Notes: generated from the letters alone by a model not told the origin. A stretch of DNA of 64,000 nucleotides from Pseudomonadota bacterium (GCA_018241405.1 JAFEDY010000022.1:124001-188000), one strand, 5' to 3'; positions 36,394-45,809 are shown, counted from the stretch's first letter. Numbers and translations: made by a program.

Positions 36394-38811
36394 ATGGCGA
36401 TCGAAATTCCCACCCTGCCAGACCAGATGCCGAACGACGCGCCGCGCTACGTCGGGAAAGCGGTCAACCGCGTTGAAGACCCAGCCCTCGTCTCGGGAAC
36501 AGTCCAATTCATCGACAACCTTTCTCTGCCGGGCATGCTGCACTGCGCGATCCTACGCAGCCCACATCCCCATGCCCGCATCGTGTCGATTGATGTGGAC
36601 GCAGCGCTGTCCGCCGAAGGCGTCGCCGCGGTACTCACCGGCGAAGACGTGCGGCGCTGGACCAACCCCTGCTTCACCGCCCCTGAAGGATGGGGCAACT
36701 ACTGCATGGCGGTGGACAAGGTGCGTTTCGTCGGAGAGCCGGTCGTGGCCATCGCGGCAAGCAGCCGCTACCTGGCCGAAGACGCGCTCGAACTAGTGAC
36801 TATCGAGTACGAGCCGCTCCCGCCGGTGGCCAGCCCCGAGCAGGCGATGGCACCCGGCGCACCCGTCATTTTCGAGGAGCGTGGCACCAACGTCATCTTG
36901 AGCCGCACCTACACCTGGGGCGAACTGGATCGCGTGTTCTCGCAAGCCGATCGTGTGGTGAGCCGGCGCTTCCGCTGGAACCGCGTGGGTGCGAACCCAA
37001 CCGAAACCTTCGGCTGCATTTGCCAGTGGGACTTTGCCGACAACAGCCTCACCTGCCACGGCTCCTACCAGACTCCTCGCTTCATGGCCATCGGCCGGGC
37101 AGCTTCCCTGAATCTGCCGACAAACCGCATCCGCATCGTCCCCCACCCGCAAGGTGGCGGTTTCGGTGGTAAGGGTGGACCGCGCGGCACCGACATTGCG
37201 GCCCTGCTGTCCCGCAAGGCGCGGGGACGCCCCGTCAAATACATCGAGGATCGCATGGAGTACCTGCTCGCCGGTGGCGGGCAGTCCTGGGACCGCTATT
37301 ACGACGCTGCGCTCGCGGTTATGGCTGATGGGAGTGTCACAGGCTTCCGGGTTCGTCTGGTGGACGACCAGGGCGCAGGCGCCGAGGGCTACGGAACGAT
37401 CTCCGCTGCGAAGCCCCTGGCAGCATTCACCGGCAACTATCGCATCGAGGCAGCCGGCTACGATCTCACTCTGGTGGCGACGAATCGCGCGCCAACCTAT
37501 CCCTACCGCGGCTACGGCCCCCCTCCGCACAACCTGGTACTTGAGTCGCTGATGGACTGCACGGCACGCGAGCTGGGCATCGACCCGGCCGAGCTGCGCC
37601 GCCGCAACTACATTCGCCCGGAACAGTTTCCCTACACGGTGCCCAGCGGCAACGAATACGACAGCGGCAACTACGAGGCCGTACTGGATCGCGTCCTCGA
37701 TCTGGCCGACTACAAGGCCATGCGCACACGCCAGGCCGAGGCCCGCGCCCAGGGAAGACTGGTCGGTATCGGCGTGGTAAGTACCGTCGAGCCCGGGGTC
37801 TTTGACTGGAACGCGTATGCCACCGTTGGGGTTCCCGGCGTCGGCGTGCCGGAGGGCGTGAAGGTCGCGGTCGATCTGTTTGGGAACGTGACCGTGGCCG
37901 TGGGCTTCAACCTGCAAGGACAGGGGCAGTTCACTGTCGCCGCGCAGGTCGCAGCCGACTACTTCGGCATCGACATCGCACAGGTTCGCATCGCGAGTAC
38001 GCCCTCGGACGTTGCGCTGCCCCACTTCGGGCAGGGTGGCAGCCGCCTGGGCGTCGCGGTCACCGGGGCGACCCTGGGCGCATGCGAAAAGCTACGGGCG
38101 ACTTTTTGCAAGGTCGCGGCACACGTGATGCAGGCGCCGGAGGATTCCGTGGCGCTGCGCAACGGTCGCCTGCACCGCATCGACGCGCCCGGGCATTCCA
38201 TGTCCCTGGCCGAGGTCGCAGGCCTGATGCTGTCGCGCACCGACCTGCTGCCGCCAGGCGTCGAGCCCTGCCCCGAGGCGACCTACGTGTGGGCCTCGCC
38301 CAACCGTAACGCGCCGGATGACCAAGGTCGCTGCCGCAGCTACCTCACTGCTGCCAACGCCACCCATGTCGCGCTGATCGAGATCGACCACGACACCGGT
38401 CGCACCCAGATACTGGACTACGCCATCGTCGACGACTGCGGCACACGCCTCAACCCGGCCAGCGTCGAGGGCCAGCTGCAGGGCGGCGTCGCCCAGGGCG
38501 TCGGTGCGGCGCTATATGAGGAGTATGTCTACGACGCCGACTGCCAGCCGCTCGTGAGCACCTTCGTCGACTATCTGATCCCGACCATCCATGAAGTCCC
38601 GATGACGAGAAAGGATCACATCGTCACGCCATCGCCGGTCACGCCGCTGGGCGCGAAGGGTTGCGGTGAAGGCGCAATCCACACCACGCCGGCGACTATC
38701 CTGTGTGCCATCAATGACGCCCTCGCGCCGCTGGGCAAGGAACTGCTCGAAACACCGGCGTCGCCCCACCGCATTTGGAAGCTGCTTCACCAAAATGGGC
38801 CGGCGGCTTGA
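36394..38811 (+). CDS. molybdenum hydroxylase large subunit (xanthine dehydrogenase family, not CO dehydrogenase)
   Basis: 805 residues, large molybdopterin subunit. GGGFGGKGG binds molybdopterin, and the C-terminal GAKGCGEGA carries the base glutamate. The active-site loop around residues 367-377 reads PTYPYRGYGPP, not the AYxCSFR of true aerobic CO dehydrogenases, so CO oxidation is unlikely. It probably hydroxylates a C-H bond of a pathway intermediate, using water as oxygen source. The cofactor is probably molybdopterin cytosine dinucleotide (family knowledge). A maturation gene (xdhC type) exists only as a broken piece at 52.4 kb. Confidence 0.9.
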   Translation: MAIEIPTLPDQMPNDAPRYVGKAVNRVEDPALVSGTVQFIDNLSLPGMLHCAILRSPHPHARIVSIDVDAALSAEGVAAVLTGEDVRRWTNPCFTAPEGWGNYCMAVDKVRFVGEPVVAIAASSRYLAEDALELVTIEYEPLPPVASPEQAMAPGAPVIFEERGTNVILSRTYTWGELDRVFSQADRVVSRRFRWNRVGANPTETFGCICQWDFADNSLTCHGSYQTPRFMAIGRAASLNLPTNRIRIVPHPQGGGFGGKGGPRGTDIAALLSRKARGRPVKYIEDRMEYLLAGGGQSWDRYYDAALAVMADGSVTGFRVRLVDDQGAGAEGYGTISAAKPLAAFTGNYRIEAAGYDLTLVATNRAPTYPYRGYGPPPHNLVLESLMDCTARELGIDPAELRRRNYIRPEQFPYTVPSGNEYDSGNYEAVLDRVLDLADYKAMRTRQAEARAQGRLVGIGVVSTVEPGVFDWNAYATVGVPGVGVPEGVKVAVDLFGNVTVAVGFNLQGQGQFTVAAQVAADYFGIDIAQVRIASTPSDVALPHFGQGGSRLGVAVTGATLGACEKLRATFCKVAAHVMQAPEDSVALRNGRLHRIDAPGHSMSLAEVAGLMLSRTDLLPPGVEPCPEATYVWASPNRNAPDDQGRCRSYLTAANATHVALIEIDHDTGRTQILDYAIVDDCGTRLNPASVEGQLQGGVAQGVGAALYEEYVYDADCQPLVSTFVDYLIPTIHEVPMTRKDHIVTPSPVTPLGAKGCGEGAIHTTPATILCAINDALAPLGKELLETPASPHRIWKLLHQNGPAA

Positions 38812-38998
38812 AACCGGATTTGCGCCACCCGATGGCGCGCAGTACGCCGGGCGCACACGCATCGCGGACATCGCAGCCCCACTGTGCGAGGACTCGGTGT
38901 TCCTGCGCGACCCTGTCCACCGTATCCATTCCAACGGCGCCACCTGCCATCCCGTGCCGCGGGATGTCGCCATCACCCGCTAGACAAGGATCCACGAC

Positions 38999-40279
38999 GT
39001 GAGCAAACCCGACCTTTCCGAAGGCCCGCTGGCCGGCCTGCGCGTACTCGACCTCTCCACCATGCTTGCCGGCCCCTACGGCGCCACCCTGCTTGGCGAT
39101 CTCGGCGCCGACGTCATCAAGGTGGAATCGCCCTACGGCGACGAGAGCCGCCACCTTGGGCCCAGGCGCGGCGAGGAACGCGGCCCCTACCTCAGCCTCA
39201 ACCGCAGCAAACGCGCCATCGTGCTGGATCTGCAGCAGGCCGACGCCCAGACCGTGTTCGCCCGCCTGGCGGCAACATCCGACATCCTCGTCACGAACAT
39301 TCGCGAGCCTGCACTGAGCAAGCTCGGTCTCGACTACGAACAGGTGCGCAAGCACCGGCCCGACATCATCTGGATCCGTGTCACCGCCTTCGGCGCTGAT
39401 GGGCCCTATGCCGGCCGCCCCGGAATCGACTTCCTAGCCCAGGGATATACCGGCGTCCTCACCTTGAACGGAGCACCCGACGGCGAGCCGGTGCGCACCG
39501 GCTTCCCAGCGGTCGATGTGATGACCTCGTTGCTGGTGAGCAACGCTGCGCTCGCCGCGCTGCGTGCGCGCGAACTTACCGGCGAGGGTCAACGCATCGA
39601 AGTCTCGCTGCTCGATGCTCTGATGCACGCGCAGGCGAGCTCGATCGGAACCTACCTTGCGACTGGCGACCGCCCGATGCGCACAGGCAACCGCAGCCTC
39701 TACTTCGCGCCGTCCGGCGTATATCCGACGCGCGACGGCAAACATGTCGTGATCACGACGCCAGGAGAGAAATTCTTCGTCAAGGTATGTCGGGCATTGG
39801 GCACCGACTGGGATACCGATCCGCGTTTCCACGACATCGACGCACGGCTTGCGAACCAGGACGAACTCGATCGCGTGATGGCGGAGCACACACGCCGCTT
39901 CGATCGGGAGGAACTGGTCGCCAGGCTGATTGCAGCCGATGTGCTCACCGCGCCGATCAACGAAGTCGAGGATGTGATCAAGGACCCGCAGATTCTGCAC
40001 AACCGCATGATCGTGCCCGTCGAACACCCCGAACTCGGTCGCATCGATGTCACCGGAATTCCAGTGCGCTTCTACGGCACTCCCACCGAGGTGCGCAAGC
40101 ACCCGCCCATGCAGGGCGAGCACACGCGCGAACTGCTTGCCGAGCTGGGCTACGCGCAAGGCGAGATCGACACCCTCATCACCGCCGGCCTTGCAGCCGA
40201 CCACCTGGAGCTGCGCCGCCTGCGCGCCGAACGCAGCAGTGCGCGCACAAGCCGGCTGAGCAGACAGGCTGGGTCGTGA
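38999..40279 (+). CDS. class III CoA-transferase, copy 4
   Basis: 426 residues from GTG at 38999 with AAGGA before it. VLDLSTMLAGPYGATLLGDL is a clean class III start, followed by GADVIKVESPYGDESR, LNRSKRAIVLDLQQA and WIRVTAFGADGPYAGRPGID. It ends the long plus-strand operon. Its C-terminal tail (LRAERSSARTSRLSRQAGS) is a basic extension. Unpaired, so perhaps a second activation or a CoA-recycling step. Confidence 0.88.
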   Translation: MSKPDLSEGPLAGLRVLDLSTMLAGPYGATLLGDLGADVIKVESPYGDESRHLGPRRGEERGPYLSLNRSKRAIVLDLQQADAQTVFARLAATSDILVTNIREPALSKLGLDYEQVRKHRPDIIWIRVTAFGADGPYAGRPGIDFLAQGYTGVLTLNGAPDGEPVRTGFPAVDVMTSLLVSNAALAALRARELTGEGQRIEVSLLDALMHAQASSIGTYLATGDRPMRTGNRSLYFAPSGVYPTRDGKHVVITTPGEKFFVKVCRALGTDWDTDPRFHDIDARLANQDELDRVMAEHTRRFDREELVARLIAADVLTAPINEVEDVIKDPQILHNRMIVPVEHPELGRIDVTGIPVRFYGTPTEVRKHPPMQGEHTRELLAELGYAQGEIDTLITAGLAADHLELRRLRAERSSARTSRLSRQAGS

Positions 40280-40363
40280 TATCGCCCAGGATTTATCGAG
40301 TCTAACCCTAAGGTTGCCCCCAAAACCCGAAGAGTGGAATTGGGTATATTCCGGCGCCCAATG

Positions 40364-40430
40364 ATGGGCAATTGAGGTGCCCATCGAATTTCATTTTCCG
40401 GGCACATGCCCGTTTACGAGTCCGTAAACG
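40364..40430. promoter_or_regulatory. three stacked dyads between CoA-transferase 4 and the AraC-type gene
   Basis: ATGGGCA-N7-TGCCCAT (40364-40384), CGGGCA-CA-TGCCCG (40399-40412) and CGTTTACG-AGTC-CGTAAACG (40411-40430) are all perfect. Followed within about 130 bp by the regulator gene. The first two share GGGCA/TGCCC arms, so they may be operators. A terminator role for the upstream operon is weaker because no T-run follows. Confidence 0.5.
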
Positions 40431-40559
40431 AACCCGAATAGGCCGCACCAGAATTTAACTCGATCGGGTGATGTGGTATCGGCCCGAGGCTGATCAAATG
40501 TGACCATACTGACAAGGGTGACCGGGCAATGTGCCCGCAGAGGCCCGCAGGAGGGGATC

Positions 40560-41564
40560 ATGAAAGACCTGAGGCCCAAGAGCAAGATCGATTTCTACCT
40601 TGAGCGCATGCAGTACCGGGGGTTCACCGCCGAGCAGGTGCTCCAAGGTACGGGGTTGAGGCTCGACCGTCTCGACGATCCCCATGGTCGTCCAAAACCG
40701 CCCCAGTATCGTCAGGTCATCCTCAACATGCTGGCGCTTACCGGTGATCCGCATCTCGGTATCGGTCTCGGGCAGGAGTTCAAGATCAGTGATCTGGGAA
40801 TCCTCGGCTATGCAGCGCTCAGTGCGCCCACGCTGAAGGCATCGCGCGAACTCTATGATCGCTACCGGGATCTGAACGAGCAGCACATCTTTGCTTCGCG
40901 CAATTACATTGCCAACGGGCGGTGGTTCTCCGAGATACAGGACATTCACCGCCTGACCGACGTGCTTCGCTTCGGGATCGAGGAGTTCGTGAGTCAGACC
41001 ATCGAACTCGCATCATCGCTAACAAACCGCCCGTTCCAGGTGCTCGAGCTCCACCTGACCTATCCTCGGCCAGCCGATATCTCGTGCTACATCCGTCGTT
41101 TCAATTGCCCCATCTACTTCAACCAACCGAGGAATGTGGTGGTGTTCGATATTCACAGGCTGCAGGATCCGATCAGCCTCGCGAATGCCGAGGTGTTCAA
41201 GCTATGCGCGCGCAACTGCGAACTGCTCGCGGCGAACAACCGGGATAGCACGGTGCTTGCGGAGTCCATCCGCAACTACCTGATGAACAATCCTGGCAAT
41301 TTTCCGACTCTGGATGAGATGGCCCTGCAACTGAAGATGGGCGCCCGAACGTTGCGCCGCCGCCTGGTCGAGGAGGAAATGAGCTATCAGCAAATTCTCG
41401 ATCAGACCCGGCAGGATCTTGCCATCCAATACCTCAAACACACCATGCTGACGCCCAAGGAAATCGGCTTCCTGCTCGGCTATAGCAGCGTCAGCAATTT
41501 CCGGCGGGCATTCAAGGGATGGACAGGCAAGACGCTCTCGGACGCGCGCGATCTGGAGACCTGA
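40560..41564 (+). CDS. AraC-family transcription regulator (arabinose-binding-domain type, OruR-like)
   Basis: 334 residues; start ATG at 40560 with GGAGGGG 5 bp upstream. N-terminal ligand-binding region of the Arabinose_bd type, C-terminal HTH_18: LDEMALQLKMGARTLRRRLVEE and PKEIGFLLGYSSVSNFRRAFKGWTG, both AraC helices. The spacing and context suggest it activates the catabolic operons in response to a pathway substrate. Target sites may be the dyads just upstream. Confidence 0.87.
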   Translation: MKDLRPKSKIDFYLERMQYRGFTAEQVLQGTGLRLDRLDDPHGRPKPPQYRQVILNMLALTGDPHLGIGLGQEFKISDLGILGYAALSAPTLKASRELYDRYRDLNEQHIFASRNYIANGRWFSEIQDIHRLTDVLRFGIEEFVSQTIELASSLTNRPFQVLELHLTYPRPADISCYIRRFNCPIYFNQPRNVVVFDIHRLQDPISLANAEVFKLCARNCELLAANNRDSTVLAESIRNYLMNNPGNFPTLDEMALQLKMGARTLRRRLVEEEMSYQQILDQTRQDLAIQYLKHTMLTPKEIGFLLGYSSVSNFRRAFKGWTGKTLSDARDLET

Positions 41565-41724
41565 TTCGCCGGGCCGCCGGCACATTGACTTTCGCCAGCG
41601 AAGGATGTCCCGAATTGGCATCGCAAAGGCCGCATCCGAAATTCCGGCTCCGTGAGCGTCTGAGTCCACGTTCACTAGACTGAACGCAGGGCACATTTTC
41701 TCAAGTTGTCTGGAGGATGGAATC

Positions 41725-42243
41725 ATGTCAACACACGAGCGGGACAAGATGGTGAAGCCGGACTACATGTCCGACGCGGACTGGGAGGGGCTCAAGGCAG
41801 CGACGGCATCGCTCGAGCGCATTCGCGGCGACGCGAAGGCCGATGTAGCGCGCTATCTCGCCAACCCGGATGGCTGGTCAACCGGGACGGGTTCGCCTTC
41901 CGGCCTGCCCACCCTGCTGCTCACCATGGTCGGTCGCAAGTCCGGAGAGAAGCGGACTACGCCGCTGGTCTTTCTCCAGGATGGAGGGAACATGGTGGTG
42001 GTGGCCTCACTTGCCGGTTACGACCAGGATCCAGCGTGGTTCCTCAACGTGACGGCAAACCCTGAGTGCTGGGTTCAGTGTGACCGCAACCGGATGACTG
42101 CTATCGCGCATCAGGCGAGTGATGAGGAACGTAAAGCGCTTTGGCCTCGCCTTGTGGAGCTGTTCCCCACCTGGGGCTATTTCCAGGCGCAGACCGATCG
42201 CCCGTTCGGGATCGTGGTACTCGTCCCGACCGGTGAGGCCTGA
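41725..42243 (+). CDS. deazaflavin (F420)-dependent nitroreductase-family protein (DDN type)
   Basis: 172 residues with the DDN/split-barrel pattern: LPTLLLTMVGRKSGEKRTTPLVF, then VVVASLAGYDQDPAWFLNVTANPECWVQC (key parts MVGRKSGEKRTTPLVF and DPAWFLNVTANPECWV). In actinobacteria such proteins bind F420H2 and reduce quinones, nitro-imidazoles or enones. Finding one next to an OYE homologue in a betaproteobacterium is notable. Start at 41725 with CTGGAGG upstream. It is the third kind of F420-linked enzyme in this window. Confidence 0.85.
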   Translation: MSTHERDKMVKPDYMSDADWEGLKAATASLERIRGDAKADVARYLANPDGWSTGTGSPSGLPTLLLTMVGRKSGEKRTTPLVFLQDGGNMVVVASLAGYDQDPAWFLNVTANPECWVQCDRNRMTAIAHQASDEERKALWPRLVELFPTWGYFQAQTDRPFGIVVLVPTGEA

Positions 42244-42308
42244 GACGGTACGTCAGGCGGGCATCGATGGCCCCGCCTGCCGTACCGGTGAAACCGGAGG
42301 AGATATTC

Positions 42309-44306
42309 ATGAGCAATGTGAAGTTCGAGCATCTGTTCTCGCCGCTGCAGGTCGGACCGATGAGGGTGCCCAATCGAATCTGTGAAACCACGAACACGAT
42401 CAATTCATCGCGGGCACCTGGGCTGATCGACGAGCATTTCATTGCCCATCACGGCGCGAAGGCCAAAGGGGGCACCGGCTGGATCGGCAGCGAGACTTGG
42501 CTGCTCAATCTTCCCTTTCCCGAAGGCGCACCGGATGAGGTGTCCTTGCGCGGTGGTTTCGGCTCCCACTTTGCGGCGCATCAGAATCCGGCGTTCATCG
42601 AGGGCTGGGCGCGCTTCGTGGAGGAAATCCACTCCAGTGGTTCGGTCGTGGTGGTTCAGCTAACGCATCTGAATGCCCTGTGGGCACCGTCGCCGGTGCC
42701 GGTGGTTGGTGCGCAGGACTACACCCCGCACGTCCTTGGCGAGAAGGAGATTGAGTTCCTCCTTGAGGGCTACGCCGACGCGGCCGAAGCGGCGATGAAG
42801 AGCGGAGCGGACGGGGTGGAGATCCACTGTGCGCACGAAACAGTGGGCTACAGCTTCCTGTCACCAGTGACCAACCGCCGCACCGACCAATGGGGAGGCG
42901 GGCCGAAGGAGCGAGTGCGCTTCGTGATCGAGGCCTTGCGTCGCGTGCGTTCGCGAGTCGGAGACAAGCTCGCGGTCGGCATTCGCATCAACGGGCAGGA
43001 GTCGCGCGAAGGAGGTTACGACAACATCGAGCTTCGCGAGATGCTCTACTACATCGCCGAGACCGGCTTGCTTGATTTCGTCGACCTTGATGTGGGACAT
43101 TGCTGGGGGGCGCCGTCCTATGTGCCTTCGTCCTACCATCCTCACGCCGAATACCGTGAATTCGGCAAGGCGGCGCGTTCGGACATGGCCGAATTCGATC
43201 GCAAGATTGCCGTCTTGTTCACTGGTCGCATCAACGACACGGTACTGGCCGAAGAACTGCTCAAGGGCGGCTTTTGCGACTTAGTCGGCATGGTCAGGGC
43301 CGGCATCGCCGATCCCGAGTTCGCCAACAAGGCACGTGAAGGGCGCATGAACGAGATCCGCCGCTGCATCGCATGCACGCGATGCATTGACGAGGCGTCG
43401 GAACCGATGACGATTCCCTACGCTCCCACGTGTTCTATCAATCCTGAAATCGGCAACGAACTGCACTGGCGGGATCACTTCCGCCCCGCAGCGCAGCCGG
43501 GGCATGTGGTGGTGGTCGGCGGTGGCGCTGCGGGTTGCGAGGCCGCCAGAATCGCTGCCATACGTGGTCACAAGGTAACGCTGCTCGAACGGGGCAAGCG
43601 CCTGGGCGGCCAGTTGCTGATCGCCGCGCGCGCGCCCGGGCGTGATTCCTTCGAGGATCAGGTGTATTTCGAAGAAAACGCACTTGAGCGCCTTGGGGTC
43701 GAAGTTCGCCTGCAAACATGCGCTGATGTGGACATGATCAAGTCGCTCGCGCCGAGCGCGGTGGTTGTGGCCACCGGGGCTTTGCCACGGCTTCCCGCAG
43801 AAGTGGCCGGCATTGATCTGCCGCACGTGGTTCAAGGCTGGGATGCGCTGCTTGGAAAGGTCGAAACTGGAAAGCGAGTGGCAGTGGTGTCGCAGGAGGA
43901 CTACTACCAGACGCCCTGCGTGGCCGAATATCTCGCCGCGCAAGGCAGGCGGGTAGAGGTGTTCCACAAGTCGGTTCATCTCGCCACCGAGGTTGCACGC
44001 TACTCTATCGGCATGGTGCTCAAGCGCATGGAGCAGTGCGGGGTGGTGGTGCATCCGAACCGCGTACTCAAGGCAGTGCAGGCGGATGGGCTTGAGTTCG
44101 TATCCGCCTGGGGTGACCGAACCTACCGTGAGCAGGGCTTTGACACTGTGGTGCTGGTGTACGGCGCCATCCAGCAATCAGCCTTGTATTATCAGCTGCA
44201 GGCGGAGCCCGGTATTCCCCGCGTGTTCCTGGCTGGCTCGGCCTGGGTGCCTCGACGTCTGGCGGAAGCGACCCGTCACGGTTCGAGCGTCGGCATGTTA
44301 CTCTGA
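42309..44306 (+). CDS. OYE/Fe-S/FAD reductase (2,4-dienoyl-CoA reductase- or BaiH-like)
   Basis: 665 residues from the ATG at 42309 (SD GGAGG). Three parts: an FMN-binding OYE barrel (LFSPLQVGPMRVPNRI; VTNRRTDQWGG), a four-cysteine [4Fe-4S] site (C353, C356, C359, C375), and a C-terminal FAD/NAD(P)H domain beginning with VVVVGGGAAGCEAARIAA near residue 400. The set matches 2,4-dienoyl-CoA reductase, bile-acid BaiCD/BaiH reductases and the naphthoyl-CoA reductase group, all of which reduce conjugated C=C bonds. Which one is not decided. In line with ddn after the AraC gene. Confidence 0.87.
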   Translation: MSNVKFEHLFSPLQVGPMRVPNRICETTNTINSSRAPGLIDEHFIAHHGAKAKGGTGWIGSETWLLNLPFPEGAPDEVSLRGGFGSHFAAHQNPAFIEGWARFVEEIHSSGSVVVVQLTHLNALWAPSPVPVVGAQDYTPHVLGEKEIEFLLEGYADAAEAAMKSGADGVEIHCAHETVGYSFLSPVTNRRTDQWGGGPKERVRFVIEALRRVRSRVGDKLAVGIRINGQESREGGYDNIELREMLYYIAETGLLDFVDLDVGHCWGAPSYVPSSYHPHAEYREFGKAARSDMAEFDRKIAVLFTGRINDTVLAEELLKGGFCDLVGMVRAGIADPEFANKAREGRMNEIRRCIACTRCIDEASEPMTIPYAPTCSINPEIGNELHWRDHFRPAAQPGHVVVVGGGAAGCEAARIAAIRGHKVTLLERGKRLGGQLLIAARAPGRDSFEDQVYFEENALERLGVEVRLQTCADVDMIKSLAPSAVVVATGALPRLPAEVAGIDLPHVVQGWDALLGKVETGKRVAVVSQEDYYQTPCVAEYLAAQGRRVEVFHKSVHLATEVARYSIGMVLKRMEQCGVVVHPNRVLKAVQADGLEFVSAWGDRTYREQGFDTVVLVYGAIQQSALYYQLQAEPGIPRVFLAGSAWVPRRLAEATRHGSSVGMLL

Positions 44307-44325
44307 CGCCCGCACGCGGATATGA

Positions 44326-44360
44326 GCAAAAGACCACGGCACACGGTGGCCGTTTGCTTT
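44326..44360 (+). terminator. probable intrinsic terminator after the OYE reductase
   Basis: A 14-bp imperfect stem (GCAAAAGACCACGG against CGGTGGCCGTTTGC, loop CACA) is followed by TTT, about 20 bp after the stop of the OYE gene. The stem has three mismatches and the T-run is short, so efficiency is uncertain. Confidence 0.45.
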
Positions 44361-44375
44361 AGGTTGAGTAACTAT

Positions 44376-44475
44376 CCCCCGGCAAAGCCGTGGGCTTTAG
44401 CTTGTGAGCCGCTCGAAGCGGCTACAGGCGGTCGCTAACGCGACCGATCAATTTGGGAGCCACCGTAACGGTGGC
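44376..44475. repeat. tandem array of four short hairpins
   Basis: Four stem-loops in 100 bp: CCCCCGGC-aaa-GCCGTGGG (44376-44394, one mismatch), AGCCGCT-cga-AGCGGCT (44407-44423), CGGTCGC-taac-GCGACCG (44429-44446) and GCCACCG-taa-CGGTGGC (44459-44475). The last three are perfect 7-bp stems with 3-4-base loops. The rest of the stretch 44476-44789 shows no recognisable gene. It may be a transposon end (IS200/IS605 type) or a structured RNA. Confidence 0.55.
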
Positions 44476-44789
44476 GGGCCCATTTCCGAAGTCCCAGTTG
44501 TTCGCAAGCGACGCCCGCCGCCGCTGACAAGTCCATGCAGCGCCTTGCACACAAAAATTCAGACAGTCCCGGTCAGCGATTGATTTCAGCTCCGCGCCCT
44601 GATGCACTTGTTCAGGCACCATGCCACTCCGATCGCGCACAAGGAGACGAAGATCGCGAGCTCAAGTTGAGTTGGACACCATGGGCCCTCAACTCGACCA
44701 GGACTGACCCGATCTTGTCGCGGATACAGCGAAGGAAGGTCGCCACATCCGTCCGGAGGCACACCACAGTGCGTAGACCAACTTCTGCG

Positions 44790-45770
44790 TCACGTGTCCT
44801 TCGGTGCGCGCTTGGTCGGCTCGATGCCGGTCAAGCGGGCCAGGTTCAGCCCCAGGATGTTGGCCTTGTCCTGCTCGCTGAGCTGGGTGTAGCCCCACTT
44901 CTCCTGCAACTCGTGTGGCATGTCGAAGTAGCGGATGTAGTCGGTGACACGCTGTAGGTCATCGAACGGCAGGTCGAAGCCGAGCACGATCTTCTCGGAG
45001 TTCATCCACTGCAGCGCGGTACCGATCGCATGATAGCCGCGATAGGGCGCACGTTGGTACCAGCCGATGATGCCCGAGATGCTCATGTACAAGTTCTTGT
45101 GTTTGCCGCATAGACCGATCAGCTCCTCGGTGTCAGGCCAGCCGGCGTGATAGGCGATCACCTTCAGCTCGGGGAAGTCGAGCATGATGTCGTCGAGTTG
45201 GCCGACCGCGCAACGGTTGCTTGGCTGCGGACACACGTAGCTCATGCCGGTGTGGATGGTAAGCGGCACACCCAGCTCTTGTGCCTTCTCGTAGAACGGC
45301 CACATGCGGCGATCGTTCAGTGCTGCCTCGTCCTCGGGCGCATAGACCTTACACAGGCGGGCGTCGCGCTCCTTCACCAAGTATTCCAGCTCCCAGATCG
45401 CATGCTTGAGCCCGCGCTTGACCACCGGGCCGCAGTTGGCCTCGAGGTACATGCGACCGGGATAGGGCTCAATCTGCTGTAGCATGAATCCGTTGGTCGA
45501 CATCGACACCGTGCCGCCGGTGATGTCCATCATTGGCTCGCGCAGGCAGAACGCCACGTCGATATTGGCCTGATCCATGTACTTGATTAGCTCGCTTGCG
45601 ACCGGCGACGGCCACTCGCTGTCGAGGTCGCGACCGGCCCATGCACGCAGCACCCCGTTGACGCTGTCGTGGAAGTGCTTCATTCCGGGGTAGTAGCCGA
45701 TTTCACTCATGGTCTGCAGGTTCATGAAGTGGAACTCGGTCATCGCGACGAAATAGTCTTTCTCTGCCAT
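44790..45770 (-). CDS. amidohydrolase-family protein (COG2159 type)
   Basis: 326 residues of the amidohydrolase-2 family, which includes decarboxylases and hydrolases of aromatic or cyclic acids. Metal or catalytic residues visible are His in LTIHTG, His in AYHAGWP, and Asp in LGFDLPFDD; the N-terminal H-x-H of many members is not obvious (EFHFMN). Last gene of the minus-strand run starting at 51658. Could hydrolyse a cyclic acyl derivative; not testable from sequence. Confidence 0.8.
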   Translation of the reverse strand: MAEKDYFVAMTEFHFMNLQTMSEIGYYPGMKHFHDSVNGVLRAWAGRDLDSEWPSPVASELIKYMDQANIDVAFCLREPMMDITGGTVSMSTNGFMLQQIEPYPGRMYLEANCGPVVKRGLKHAIWELEYLVKERDARLCKVYAPEDEAALNDRRMWPFYEKAQELGVPLTIHTGMSYVCPQPSNRCAVGQLDDIMLDFPELKVIAYHAGWPDTEELIGLCGKHKNLYMSISGIIGWYQRAPYRGYHAIGTALQWMNSEKIVLGFDLPFDDLQRVTDYIRYFDMPHELQEKWGYTQLSEQDKANILGLNLARLTGIEPTKRAPKDT

Positions 45771-45809
45771 GCTCGTTTCTCCTTTGGTGGTGATCGCTGT
45801 GCCGCCCGC

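Noticed and set aside
34981-38811. Calling this an aerobic carbon monoxide dehydrogenase because of the M-S-L order and CoxG
   Set aside because: The active-site loop is PTYPYRGYG instead of the AYxCSFR loop required for the Mo-Cu CODH.
38795-38983. A 62-codon plus-strand frame after the Mo large subunit gene (starts MGRRLETGFAPPDGAQYAG)
   Set aside because: No ribosome-binding site, overlaps the end of the large subunit gene, and no known motif; could be leftover sequence of the spacer.
41725-42243. Degradation of picrate or nitrophenols as the island's job, because of DDN and F420 genes
   Set aside because: No hydride-Meisenheimer-type reductase set (npd genes) nor nitrite release enzymes are seen; the other genes all act on CoA thioesters.
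44422-44640. A 72-codon minus-strand frame in the hairpin spacer
   Set aside because: It runs through the perfect hairpins and shows no protein pattern.
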